A DNA stretch of 6,263 nucleotides from Deltaproteobacteria bacterium (GCA_019312685.1 JAFDCR010000095.1:1-6263), one strand, 5' to 3'; positions 1-5,663 are shown, numbered from the stretch's first letter. Translations and numbers: made by a program. Notes: generated from the letters alone by a model not told the origin.

Positions 1-225
1 AGTGTTTTGATTGGTTGCCTTTTCACTCGATCTATGCGTCATACGAAAAATTTTATCTCCGAAGGTAAGCGAAAGGAAGTGGAAACTCAGATATTAAATG
101 TATGCCTGTGGTAATTTTTTTTGTAATCCTTTACCTCAATCAATAATTCTAAATATTTAAAATGCCCTATTATTTTATGATTAGTATAAATTCAACGAAG
201 GTTCAATACGATAAAACTGACAGCA
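1..225. other. AT-rich stretch without a supported gene
   Basis: This region downstream of hisA is AT-rich and includes an eight-T run at 115-122. A plus-strand frame is open from the window edge to a TAA at 112-114 (37 codons), but the peptide resembles nothing I know. There is a weak GGTAA/TTACC pairing across the T-run. I see no strong terminator for hisA. Confidence 0.5.
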
Positions 226-990
226 TTATGCCAGGTTATTAAAAGCTACAGCATCTGTGTATTTCATGCCGCTGCCACCAAAGATATCAAGACTGCTGCC
301 CACAGTGGCATCAATTCTGTCTTTCCCTAAATCTTTGATCATTAACAGGTCATTTAGGTCGCGAACTCCACCGGCATATGTGGTCGGAATCGGGGACCAG
401 TCCGCCAGGTTCTCAATCAGGTCGCCTGCAATTCCCTGGCATTTGCCTTCCACATCTGCTGCATGGATCAGAAATTCAAAACAGAACTGAGAAAAGTATT
501 CCAGGGTTTCAGGAGAAATAGTCGTTTTGGTAAAATTCTGCCAGCGGTCCGTTACCACATAGTAATCACCATCTCTCTTCCTGCAGCTCAGGTCGAGAAC
601 AAGCCTCTCCCTGCCGACCAGGGAGAACATCTCCTTGAGACGCTCCCCGTGGATCATGCCGTCCTTAAAAACATAGGAAGTAACAATCACAGCCGCGGCA
701 CCCTGGTCCAGCCAGTAACCGGCATTTTCCGGGGTTACGCCGCCGCCGGCCTGTAAACCCAGCGGAAATGCCTGAAACGCTTCCCTGGCTGCATCCTCAT
801 TTCCCGGGCCGAGCATGATGACATGCCCCCCGTACAGACCGTCACGCTTGTACATTTGAGCATAATGAGAAGAAGGAAGATCAGAGGTGAAATTCGTCCT
901 GAGAGAATCGGGATGGTCGTCGCTCAAGGTAGATCCTATAATCTGCTTTACCTTTCCATTATGTAAATCTATACAGGGTCTGAATTTCAT
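226..990 (-). CDS. hisA: HisA of the eukaryotic (yeast HIS6) type, ProFAR isomerase
   Basis: This 254-residue protein is a phosphoribosylformimino-5-aminoimidazole carboxamide ribotide isomerase, the cytoplasmic (beta-alpha)8-barrel enzyme that carries out an Amadori rearrangement in histidine biosynthesis. Visible landmarks are CIDLHNGKVKQI (residues 6-17, likely catalytic Asp8), GGHVIMLGPGN (54-64), the phosphate loop QAGGG (80-84), VLDLSCRK (131-138, likely second catalytic Asp133), LIHAADVEG (174-182), YAGGVRD (205-211) and GSSLDIFGG (231-239). From memory these match yeast HIS6 and plant HisA almost block for block, whereas typical bacterial HisA has different versions such as VDARDG. 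I chose ATG at 990 because the family begins at MKFR/CIDLHNG. A TTG 14 codons upstream falls at the edge of a terminator T-run and adds unconserved residues. No Shine-Dalgarno sequence precedes the ATG. No other his gene is in the window, and no clear terminator follows the stop. Confidence 0.95.
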   Translation of the reverse strand: MKFRPCIDLHNGKVKQIIGSTLSDDHPDSLRTNFTSDLPSSHYAQMYKRDGLYGGHVIMLGPGNEDAAREAFQAFPLGLQAGGGVTPENAGYWLDQGAAAVIVTSYVFKDGMIHGERLKEMFSLVGRERLVLDLSCRKRDGDYYVVTDRWQNFTKTTISPETLEYFSQFCFEFLIHAADVEGKCQGIAGDLIENLADWSPIPTTYAGGVRDLNDLLMIKDLGKDRIDATVGSSLDIFGGSGMKYTDAVAFNNLA

Positions 991-998
991 AATATTCA

Positions 999-1028
999 CA
1001 TATAATTGCAAAAGGTAACAAGTATCAA
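999..1028 (-). promoter_or_regulatory. Candidate sigma70 promoter of hisA, predicting a near-leaderless mRNA
   Basis: On the minus strand TTGATA (1023-1028, 5/6 to consensus) is followed after 18 bp by TATATG (999-1004, 4/6), or after 17 bp by TTATAT (1000-1005). The start of transcription would fall near 991-993, within a few bases of the hisA ATG whose A is at 990. This fits the absence of a Shine-Dalgarno sequence. The -35 box lies immediately past the T-run of the preceding terminator. It is inferred from sequence only, and the region is AT-rich, so a chance match is possible. Confidence 0.4.
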
Positions 1029-1030
1029 TC

Positions 1031-1065
1031 AAAAAAAAATGGGGACAGATTTAAATCTGTCCCCA
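1031..1065 (-). terminator. Intrinsic terminator made of a perfect palindrome plus T-run
   Basis: Positions 1040-1065 form a perfect 26-bp palindrome with half-site TGGGGACAGATTT meeting its own complement. On the minus strand it is followed at once by nine T (1031-1039). As RNA it gives a stem of about 10 bp with a small A/U loop and a U-tract, which is a good Rho-independent terminator for the fusA-ATPase transcript. On the plus strand there is no T-run after the stem, so termination should be one-way. The palindrome itself resembles a dispersed REP-like motif (see findings). Confidence 0.8.
1040..1065. repeat. REP-like 26-bp palindrome (GGGGACAG...CTGTCCCC)
   Basis: The palindrome has no mismatch over 26 bp. 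From memory, short palindromes ending in GGGGACAG/CTGTCCCC occur dispersed in many proteobacterial genomes near IS200-like REP-associated transposases (RAYTs). No transposase gene is present here, so classing it as a mobile REP element is inference. It also serves as the stem of the terminator at this place. Confidence 0.5.
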
Positions 1066-1077
1066 AGTCTATATACT

Positions 1078-1182
1078 TGAACCGATGGATATAAGCCAGG
1101 TTCAAGGAAGAACAGGTTCGGCTATAGCAATACTATGCCGAACCTGTGATGACGCAGAAAATGGCTTATATCCATCGGTTCA
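1078..1182. repeat. 105-bp nested inverted repeat (cruciform/MITE-like)
   Basis: The outer arms 1078-1098 and 1162-1182 are perfect 21-bp inverted copies (TGAACCGATGG... and ...CCATCGGTTCA). Inside lies a second hairpin, ACAGGTTCGGC (1112-1122) with GCCGAACCTGT (1137-1147). After a one-base bulge at 1123 it extends by ATAG/CTAT around the loop 1128-1132. The internal loop between the stems has 13 and 14 nt. The TGA stop of the ATPase gene (1180-1182) is part of the outer arm. No target-site duplication is visible at the edges, so whether this is an inserted element or a structured 3' UTR stays open. A smaller CAAGT/ACTTG repeat (1064-1068, 1075-1079) bridges it to the adjoining palindrome. 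Confidence 0.85.
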
Positions 1183-1878
1183 TGCTTTGACCATCATGGT
1201 GGAGGGATCCAGATTAAGCACCTTTCCGGCGGCTGAATCATACTCATCCTTAATGATTTCAAGCATAATAGCATCCTGCTCTGGCTGCACAATAATAACC
1301 GTGTCAAACAGGCCGTCCACCTCATGGCAGGGAGCCGGCACCCCGGCAGCACTCACACGGTCATCTTCTCTGTGGCGCAAAGCGGAAAACCATACCTGTA
1401 CATTCATGGCCGCCATCATCTCTTTAAGATCCATTATTGAATCGTAATCAGCCTCAGCAAAATCATAGCCGTCAACCACAACCACATCAGGCCTGAAAAT
1501 GCTCTGGTAAATAAGGTCATTGAGGCGCTCTTCTAGTTTCGGTCGGCTGAAGGCAGATTCCTTAAAGGTCATAATCATGCGATTCCGCATGAGTTCAATT
1601 TCAACTTCGCCGACATTTTCCAACTGAGAGCCTTCTGATATATACCTGAAAATATCATCATACCAGGCCTTGGCCTTTCCAAGGTCTTCACCGACACTGA
1701 CATGCAGCACCTTCTGTCCCCGCAGCATACTGTCCATGGCAATCTGGACCAGAATGGCAGTCTTGCCCAATCCCGCCCTGGCCATTACCAACCCCATGCG
1801 ATGGTCCGGCAGTGACTCAGCTGGTAAGGGATTCAAAACTCGTAATGGATTCTTTTTGATCAAATCTTCTTTCAACAT
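1180..1878 (-). CDS. P-loop ATPase of RecA/KaiC-like fold, role unknown
   Basis: This is a 232-residue soluble protein with one nucleotide-binding domain. The Walker A motif is ARAGLGKT (residues 33-40), in which the usual first Gly is Ala. A RecA-like strand GQKVLHVSVGED (54-65) follows. Walker B is DVVVVDGYD (131-139, with Asp136 after the hydrophobic strand), and a possible sensor strand is VQVWFSALRHRED (160-172). There is no signal peptide, membrane segment or DNA-binding domain. The order of motifs suggests the RecA/KaiC/DnaB-C group rather than an ABC or AAA+ protein; this is a fold assignment, not a function. ATG at 1878 has AGGAG (1885-1889) six bases upstream. The gene starts 36 bp after the fusA stop, without terminator or promoter between, so it is probably translated from the fusA transcript. 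The TGA stop lies in the arm of a large inverted repeat. Confidence 0.8.
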   Translation of the reverse strand: MLKEDLIKKNPLRVLNPLPAESLPDHRMGLVMARAGLGKTAILVQIAMDSMLRGQKVLHVSVGEDLGKAKAWYDDIFRYISEGSQLENVGEVEIELMRNRMIMTFKESAFSRPKLEERLNDLIYQSIFRPDVVVVDGYDFAEADYDSIMDLKEMMAAMNVQVWFSALRHREDDRVSAAGVPAPCHEVDGLFDTVIIVQPEQDAIMLEIIKDEYDSAAGKVLNLDPSTMMVKA

Positions 1879-1914
1879 AATAAACTCCTAAACCTACTTA
1901 TTAAAAGGCCATGC

Positions 1915-3996
1915 TTATGACTTCTGTTTTTCTGCTTCAGCCTTTTTAATTATTTCTTCGGCCACTGATTTGGGCACCGGTTTATAGTTGGCGAACTCCA
2001 TGGTAAATTCCGCCTTACCCTGGGTCAGGGAACGCAGTACCGTTGAGTAGCCGAACATTTCAGATAACGGCACTTCCGCCTCCACCGAAGTGTAGTTTGC
2101 TTCCTCAATTGTACCGATAATGATACCGCGCCGCTGGTTCAAGCTGCCCATAACAGCGCCCTGAAACTCAGAAGGCCCTTCCACGGCAACCTTCATGATG
2201 GGTTCGAGGATAACCGGCTTGGCTTTCTGGTATCCCTCTTTAAAAGCACCGATTGCAGCCAGCTGAAAAGCGACATCGGATGAATCAACCGCATGGGCGG
2301 CTCCATCATTTATGGTTACCTTAACACCGGTAATAGGCGCTCCCGCCAAAGAACCCTTTTCAAGGCTTTTCTGAAAACCCTTGTCACAGGAAGAGATAAA
2401 TTCACGGGGTATTGCACCACCGACGATCTGATCGATAAATTCATATTCCCCATCATCCAAGGGTTCAATAAAACCCGCTACCCGGCCAAACTGTCCGGAA
2501 CCGCCGGTCTGTTTCTTGTGGGTATAATTGAACTCAGCCATCTGGGTAATGGTTTCACGGTATGCTACCTGGGGCTGCCCCACTTCAACTGCAGCCTTAT
2601 ACTCACGTTTCATTCGCTCTATATAGACCTCAAGATGAAGCTCGCCCATCCCGGAAATAATTGTTTCATTGGTCTCATGATCCACAAAGGTCCTGAATGT
2701 CGGATCTTCCTTGGTAAAGCGGTTCAGGGCCTTGGACATGTTTATCTGGGCCTTGTTGTCTTCAGGTATAATGGCCAGGGAAATAACCGGTTCAGGTACA
2801 TGCATGGAACTCATGGAAACATTGTTGCCCGGGGAGGTAAAGGTATCACCCGAGGCACAGTCAATACCGAAAAGTGCTACAATATCACCAGCAGCGGCCT
2901 CTTCAATATCCTCCATTTCGTCCGAATGCATCCGGACCAGACGGCCCACCTTTACCTTTTTGCCGTCACGACTATTGATAATGGTATCGCCTTTTTTCAT
3001 GGTTCCCTGGTAGATCCTGATATAGGTCAACTGGCCATAGCGGCCGTCTTCAAGTTTGAAGGCCAGGGAGGTCAAAGAATCATCAGGGTTGGATGAGAGA
3101 ATGATTTCTTTTTCCTCATTATCAAGGTCAAGGGCGGTATTTTCAATATCCTTGGGTGTGGGGAGGTAGGCCGTAACAGCATCAAGCATGGACTGAACCC
3201 CTTTGTTCTTGTATGCCGACCCCATGAACACAGGCACCAGTTCAAGACTGAGGGTCCCCTTGCGGACAGCATCATGGATCATCTCCTCAGTTGGTGTCCC
3301 TTCCAGAATAGCCTCCATCAACTCCTCGGAATACATGGATGCGGCATCCAGAAGTTCCTCGCGTTTTTCTTCAGCCTCATCCAGAAGCTCTGCCGGAATA
3401 TCCGCTTCCCTGATCACTTCGCCTTTGTCACCTTCAAAATAAACTGCCTTCATGGTTACCAGGTCTACAACGCCCTGCAAATCCCCTTCCAAACCAATCG
3501 GTATCTGCATCAGCACGGCATTAAGATCGAGCTTATCCCGTACCTGCCGGGTAACTCTGTATGGATTAGCGCCTGTACGATCACATTTATTAATAAATAC
3601 TATACGCGGCACTTTATAGCGGGTCATCTGGCGGTTGACCGTGATGCTCTGGGACTGAACCCCGCCCACAGAGCATAAAATCAGCACAGCGCCATCAAGA
3701 ACCCTTAAGGCTCTTTCCACTTCGATGGTGAAGTCAACATGTCCGGGAGTATCAATGATATTAATGGCATGACCTTTCCAGTTACAGTAAGTCGCTGCAG
3801 ACTGGATTGTAATGCCTCTTTCCTTTTCAAGTTCCATCGAGTCCATCTTGGCCCCGACACCGTCTTTGCCGCGCACCTCATGTATTGCGTGTATTCTCTG
3901 CGTATAAAAAAGAATACGTTCGGTCAAAGTGGTTTTCCCGGAGTCAATATGGGCACTGATTCCTATATTCCTCAAATTGTCCAAATTCACTTTCAT
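1915..3996 (-). CDS. fusA: Elongation factor G, mitochondrial-EFG1-like (spdEFG1) class
   Basis: This is a full-length 693-residue translational GTPase that moves tRNA and mRNA through the ribosome after peptide bond formation. G motifs are AHIDSGKT (15-22), RGIT (60-63), DTPGH (82-86), NKCD (136-139) and GSAYKNKG (259-266). Domain II covers roughly 305-390 and domain III about 400-475. Domain IV carries both tip loops, GGSGQFGR (498-505) and HAVDSSDVAFQLA (568-580), and domain V follows to the end. Ser in HIDSGKTT, and blocks such as EVRGKDGVGAKMDSMELEKERG, IEVERALRVLDGAVL and QIPIGLEG, match mitochondrial EFG1 (GFM1) as I recall it. Canonical bacterial EF-G has HIDAGKTT. ATG at 3996 is preceded by AGAGGAA (4003-4009) with a six-base spacer. 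It has its own strong promoter and a leader of about 300 nt. It stands apart from any ribosomal-protein (str) operon. A partner spdEFG2 elsewhere in the genome is expected but not visible. Confidence 0.96.
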   Translation of the reverse strand: MKVNLDNLRNIGISAHIDSGKTTLTERILFYTQRIHAIHEVRGKDGVGAKMDSMELEKERGITIQSAATYCNWKGHAINIIDTPGHVDFTIEVERALRVLDGAVLILCSVGGVQSQSITVNRQMTRYKVPRIVFINKCDRTGANPYRVTRQVRDKLDLNAVLMQIPIGLEGDLQGVVDLVTMKAVYFEGDKGEVIREADIPAELLDEAEEKREELLDAASMYSEELMEAILEGTPTEEMIHDAVRKGTLSLELVPVFMGSAYKNKGVQSMLDAVTAYLPTPKDIENTALDLDNEEKEIILSSNPDDSLTSLAFKLEDGRYGQLTYIRIYQGTMKKGDTIINSRDGKKVKVGRLVRMHSDEMEDIEEAAAGDIVALFGIDCASGDTFTSPGNNVSMSSMHVPEPVISLAIIPEDNKAQINMSKALNRFTKEDPTFRTFVDHETNETIISGMGELHLEVYIERMKREYKAAVEVGQPQVAYRETITQMAEFNYTHKKQTGGSGQFGRVAGFIEPLDDGEYEFIDQIVGGAIPREFISSCDKGFQKSLEKGSLAGAPITGVKVTINDGAAHAVDSSDVAFQLAAIGAFKEGYQKAKPVILEPIMKVAVEGPSEFQGAVMGSLNQRRGIIIGTIEEANYTSVEAEVPLSEMFGYSTVLRSLTQGKAEFTMEFANYKPVPKSVAEEIIKKAEAEKQKS

Positions 3997-4298
3997 TGCT
4001 GCTTCCTCTAACTATCATCTATTAATACCTGGGTGGCATATTTGTACCCAAAAAACATCTCATAGTCGTTATGACTGCTCAGGCAGAATAATCAACTCCT
4101 TAATACCAAAAACAAATAACCCGCTCACCACTTCATTTTAAGTGGCAGCAGGCGCCAACCCAATTCTGTCTTTTACAAAAATGAGCCCTGAGATGAGGCT
4201 GCCTGCACAGCACGGGTAAGTTCAAGCACTAACCTGTTAGGCAGCCGGTTGATTTATATATGCATGCCTCTGCGCAAAGAAATGATCTTCAATGTGCG
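3997..4298 (-). promoter_or_regulatory. Long structured 5' leader of fusA
   Basis: This ~300-nt stretch between the predicted fusA transcription start and its ATG holds no convincing gene. It has several hairpins: GGCTGCCT/AGGCAGCC (4197-4204, 4239-4246), with an inner ACAG/CTGT pairing; CCACTT/AAGTGG (4128-4133, 4140-4145); and TGGGT/ACCCA (4030-4034, 4046-4050) close to the ribosome-binding site. I do not recognise a known riboswitch or ribosomal-protein leader. No hairpin is followed by a T-run, so a terminator-type attenuator is not evident. Control of translation or mRNA stability is possible. Leader extent depends on the promoter call. Confidence 0.45.
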
Positions 4299-4304
4299 GC
4301 GAGC

Positions 4305-4333
4305 GGTATACACGTTTGCGGCCTTTCTGTCAA
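4305..4333 (-). promoter_or_regulatory. Sigma70 promoter of fusA
   Basis: On the minus strand a perfect -35 TTGACA (4328-4333) is separated by 17 bp from the -10 box TATACC (4305-4310). An A/T-rich tract lies upstream of the -35. The predicted start is near 4298. It sits after the tRNA-Phe terminator and is the only strong promoter before fusA, so fusA and the ATPase gene form a unit independent of the tRNA. Confidence 0.75.
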
Positions 4334-4394
4334 GCAAAAACAATAAAAAAACAACTGTATCTGTCCGGAAATGTCCACAAAGAACATATCGCCC

Positions 4395-4433
4395 TAAAAT
4401 AAAAAAAGGAGCTGCATCAGAAGAGCAGCTCCT
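4395..4433 (-). terminator. Intrinsic terminator of tRNA-Phe
   Basis: AGGAGCTGC (4407-4415) pairs perfectly with GCAGCTCCT (4425-4433) around a 9-nt loop. On the minus strand it is followed by seven T, one A and four more T. It begins 10 bp past the tRNA 3' end, so the tRNA is transcribed alone. Confidence 0.92.
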
Positions 4434-4443
4434 GTAAATTCAA

Positions 4444-4519
4444 TGGTGCCGAGACCAGGATTCGAACCAGGGACACTCGGATTTTCAGTCCGATGCTCTA
4501 CCGACTGAGCTATCTCGGC
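4444..4519 (-). tRNA. tRNA-Phe, anticodon GAA, CCA encoded
   Basis: This 76-nt tRNA folds as a standard cloverleaf. The acceptor stem is GCCGAGA/TCTCGGC, the D-stem is GCTC/GAGC with loop AGTCGGTA, and the anticodon stem is TCGGA/TCCGA with loop CTGAAAA (anticodon GAA at 4484-4486). The variable loop has 5 nt and the T-loop is TTCGAAT. A73 and CCA are encoded at 4444-4447. The T-stem reads CCTGG on both sides, which leaves a T51-T63 mismatch in its middle (4469 and 4457). All other stems pair perfectly. The gene has its own promoter and terminator and is the only RNA gene seen here. Confidence 0.97.
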
Positions 4520-4540
4520 GCCACCCAAAATGGAGAGGGA

Positions 4541-4569
4541 ACTATATGGAAGGATAATTCCCTTGTCAA
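4541..4569 (-). promoter_or_regulatory. Sigma70 promoter of tRNA-Phe
   Basis: On the minus strand a perfect -35 TTGACA (4564-4569) and a -10 TATAGT (4541-4546, 5/6) are spaced 17 bp apart. Transcription would begin near 4534, leaving a short leader of about 15 nt to be trimmed before the mature 5' end at 4519. The placement and near-consensus boxes suit a strong stable-RNA promoter. No GC-rich stringent-type discriminator is obvious. Confidence 0.88.
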
Positions 4570-4633
4570 GTCATTTCTGTTGCAACCAATCCTGCTTCTG
4601 CCAGTGTGGCACAAATGATCGAATGTACCAGCA

Positions 4634-4933
4634 TCAGCACAGAAAGAACCCGGATGGGGCAGGGAGTTTATAGCCATTTACCACTACCATTATTCCCATT
4701 TTTATTTTGCCGATTGCCTGGCCCAATAGGCCTGCAATACTGAAAAACTTATCATGGGTAAGAAAAGAAAACTTATAAAGAAAACAGTGAGATGAAATGC
4801 AAGAATTGTGACGATGACTGTTGGTTCTGTGAATGCCATTATAATAAGTTTGACTGCCGGAAGGTTCAGCAGAATAAAACGGCCTGTCACTGAAAGCGGA
4901 AAACCAATGACAAAGGCCGTTATCCGGTTTCAT
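4634..4933 (-). pseudogene. Possible remnant of a small membrane protein, frame-broken
   Basis: No intact recognisable gene is present. One minus-strand frame, open from a TGA at 4930-4932 down to 4702, reads ITAFVIGFPLSVTGRF and then two strongly hydrophobic stretches that look like membrane helices (for example VIVTILAFHLTVFFISFLF), but has no ATG start. The neighbouring frame supplies an ATG at 4933. Dropping one C of the CC at the third codon would join them as MKRITAFVIGF. Near 4730 that other frame reads AGLLGQAIGKIKMGIMV, as if a second frame change had occurred. This suggests a decayed short membrane protein. However, T-rich noncoding DNA can also give hydrophobic frames by chance. 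No family recognised and no good ribosome-binding site. Confidence 0.25.
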
Positions 4934-4965
4934 TATTTTATGTTTTTCTGAAAATAGGCCCAGAC

Positions 4966-4992
4966 ATTATAAAGGCCTGAATATAAGATCAA
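4966..4992 (-). promoter_or_regulatory. Weak promoter candidate upstream of the hydrophobic remnant
   Basis: On the minus strand a perfect -10 TATAAT (4966-4971) has TTGATC (4987-4992, 4/6) upstream at a short 15-bp spacing. It would start transcription about 25 bp before the ATG at 4933. The suboptimal spacing and the lack of an intact gene downstream make this tentative. Confidence 0.25.
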
Positions 4993-5063
4993 ACCTGGTC
5001 AATACACCTGTCGTATACTATTTACCTCTTCTTCAATGCCTAGTTGGTATCTTTATCAACGGA

Positions 5064-5663
5064 TTAAGATTTTTCCTCTTCATCGCTATCTTCTATAAAT
5101 TCATCCAGGTCAAACTCCAGGGCCTCACCTTCATCATCGTCTGCGGGAATCATGAAATCAAGTTCCTCAAAAGACTCTTCGGTCTCTTCTGCCTCCGGTT
5201 CTTCTTCCACCTCCATCTCAAGGGCAACAGCACCCGTTTCCTCAGCCTCTGCTTCAACAGCTGCTTCTTCTTCAGGCTCTGCAAGACTTACGGCAGCTTC
5301 AGCTTCTTCCGGTCCCGCCAGGTCTATATCAGCTCCCTCAGGAGCGGCTTCAGCTTCTTCTGCTCCTTCCTCAAAGGAAAAATCAACATCCTCTTCAGGG
5401 GCCATTTCTACCGTCGCTTCCTCTCCGACTTCCATCTCCATGTCGAAATCGATACCTTCCTCAGCATCGCCCTCCATCGATATTTCATCAAAGGAATCCT
5501 CCGACTCAGTAAGTGCTGCAATCGCACCGCTGAGAAACATGGGAGTTTCAACTTGAATGGAAGTGCCTTGAAGTTCAACACCAACTTCTGCTATATCCCG
5601 CCCGCACTTTGCACAGGAAGCCAGATGGTCAAAAGAGATAAAGCCGCATTTAGGACAACGCAT
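5064..5663 (-). CDS. Zinc-ribbon protein with long acidic Lys/Arg-free tail
   Basis: This is a 199-residue protein. The N-terminus is a four-cysteine zinc ribbon, CPKC (3-6) and CAKC (17-20), spaced CxxC-x10-CxxC. A short hydrophobic segment TPMFLSGAIAALTE (40-53) follows; it is too short and isolated to be a confident membrane helix. From about residue 54 to the end it is low-complexity Glu/Ala/Asp sequence, with roughly 45% acidic residues. There is no Lys or Arg between Arg22 and Lys198. I recall small proteins beginning MRCPKCG(Y/F)ISFD with a Pro-x-Phe-Leu-x-Gly segment in delta-proteobacteria, but I know no function for them. The tail is probably disordered. ATG at 5663 is preceded by AGAGGAA (5671-5677) at seven bases. 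No clear terminator follows the stop. A zinc-binding, protein-interaction or chaperone-like role would be speculation. Confidence 0.85.
   Translation of the reverse strand: MRCPKCGFISFDHLASCAKCGRDIAEVGVELQGTSIQVETPMFLSGAIAALTESEDSFDEISMEGDAEEGIDFDMEMEVGEEATVEMAPEEDVDFSFEEGAEEAEAAPEGADIDLAGPEEAEAAVSLAEPEEEAAVEAEAEETGAVALEMEVEEEPEAEETEESFEELDFMIPADDDEGEALEFDLDEFIEDSDEEEKS

Noticed and set aside
1..114. 3' end of a plus-strand gene entering from the left edge
   Set aside because: Thirty-seven open codons at a window edge are weak evidence. The peptide is not recognisable and the base composition resembles the noncoding DNA that follows.
991..1032. Upstream TTG start at 1032 giving a 268-residue HisA
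   Set aside because: It lies at the edge of the terminator T-run and would lie at or before the -35 box of the promoter candidate. The 14 extra residues match nothing at the conserved N-terminus of the family.
1078..1182. Calling the nested repeat a definite MITE
   Set aside because: The terminal inverted repeats are good, but no target-site duplication flanks them and no second copy is available in the window.
2293..3096. Plus-strand 267-codon open frame opposite fusA
   Set aside because: It is the antisense shadow of a highly conserved EF-G gene. Its peptide resembles no protein and there is no sign of a ribosome-binding site that would argue otherwise.
4010..4062. Possible leader peptide (MFFGYKYATQVL...) ending next to the fusA ribosome-binding site
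   Set aside because: The frame has 16 codons with no proper Shine-Dalgarno sequence, no run of a regulatory amino acid and no terminator hairpin. It is too weak to annotate.
4249..4437. Plus-strand 62-codon frame
   Set aside because: It runs through the fusA promoter and the tRNA-Phe terminator on the opposite strand, and its peptide has low-complexity basic content typical of noncoding AT-rich DNA.
4444..4519. tRNA-Phe as an attachment site of an integrated element
   Set aside because: There is no integrase gene and no direct repeat of the tRNA 3' end in the window; the tRNA is followed directly by its terminator.
5152..5556. Plus-strand Ser/Ala-rich 134-codon frame
   Set aside because: It is the complement of the Glu/Ala/Asp repeats of the zinc-ribbon gene. 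Ser-rich shadow frames are expected opposite such codons.
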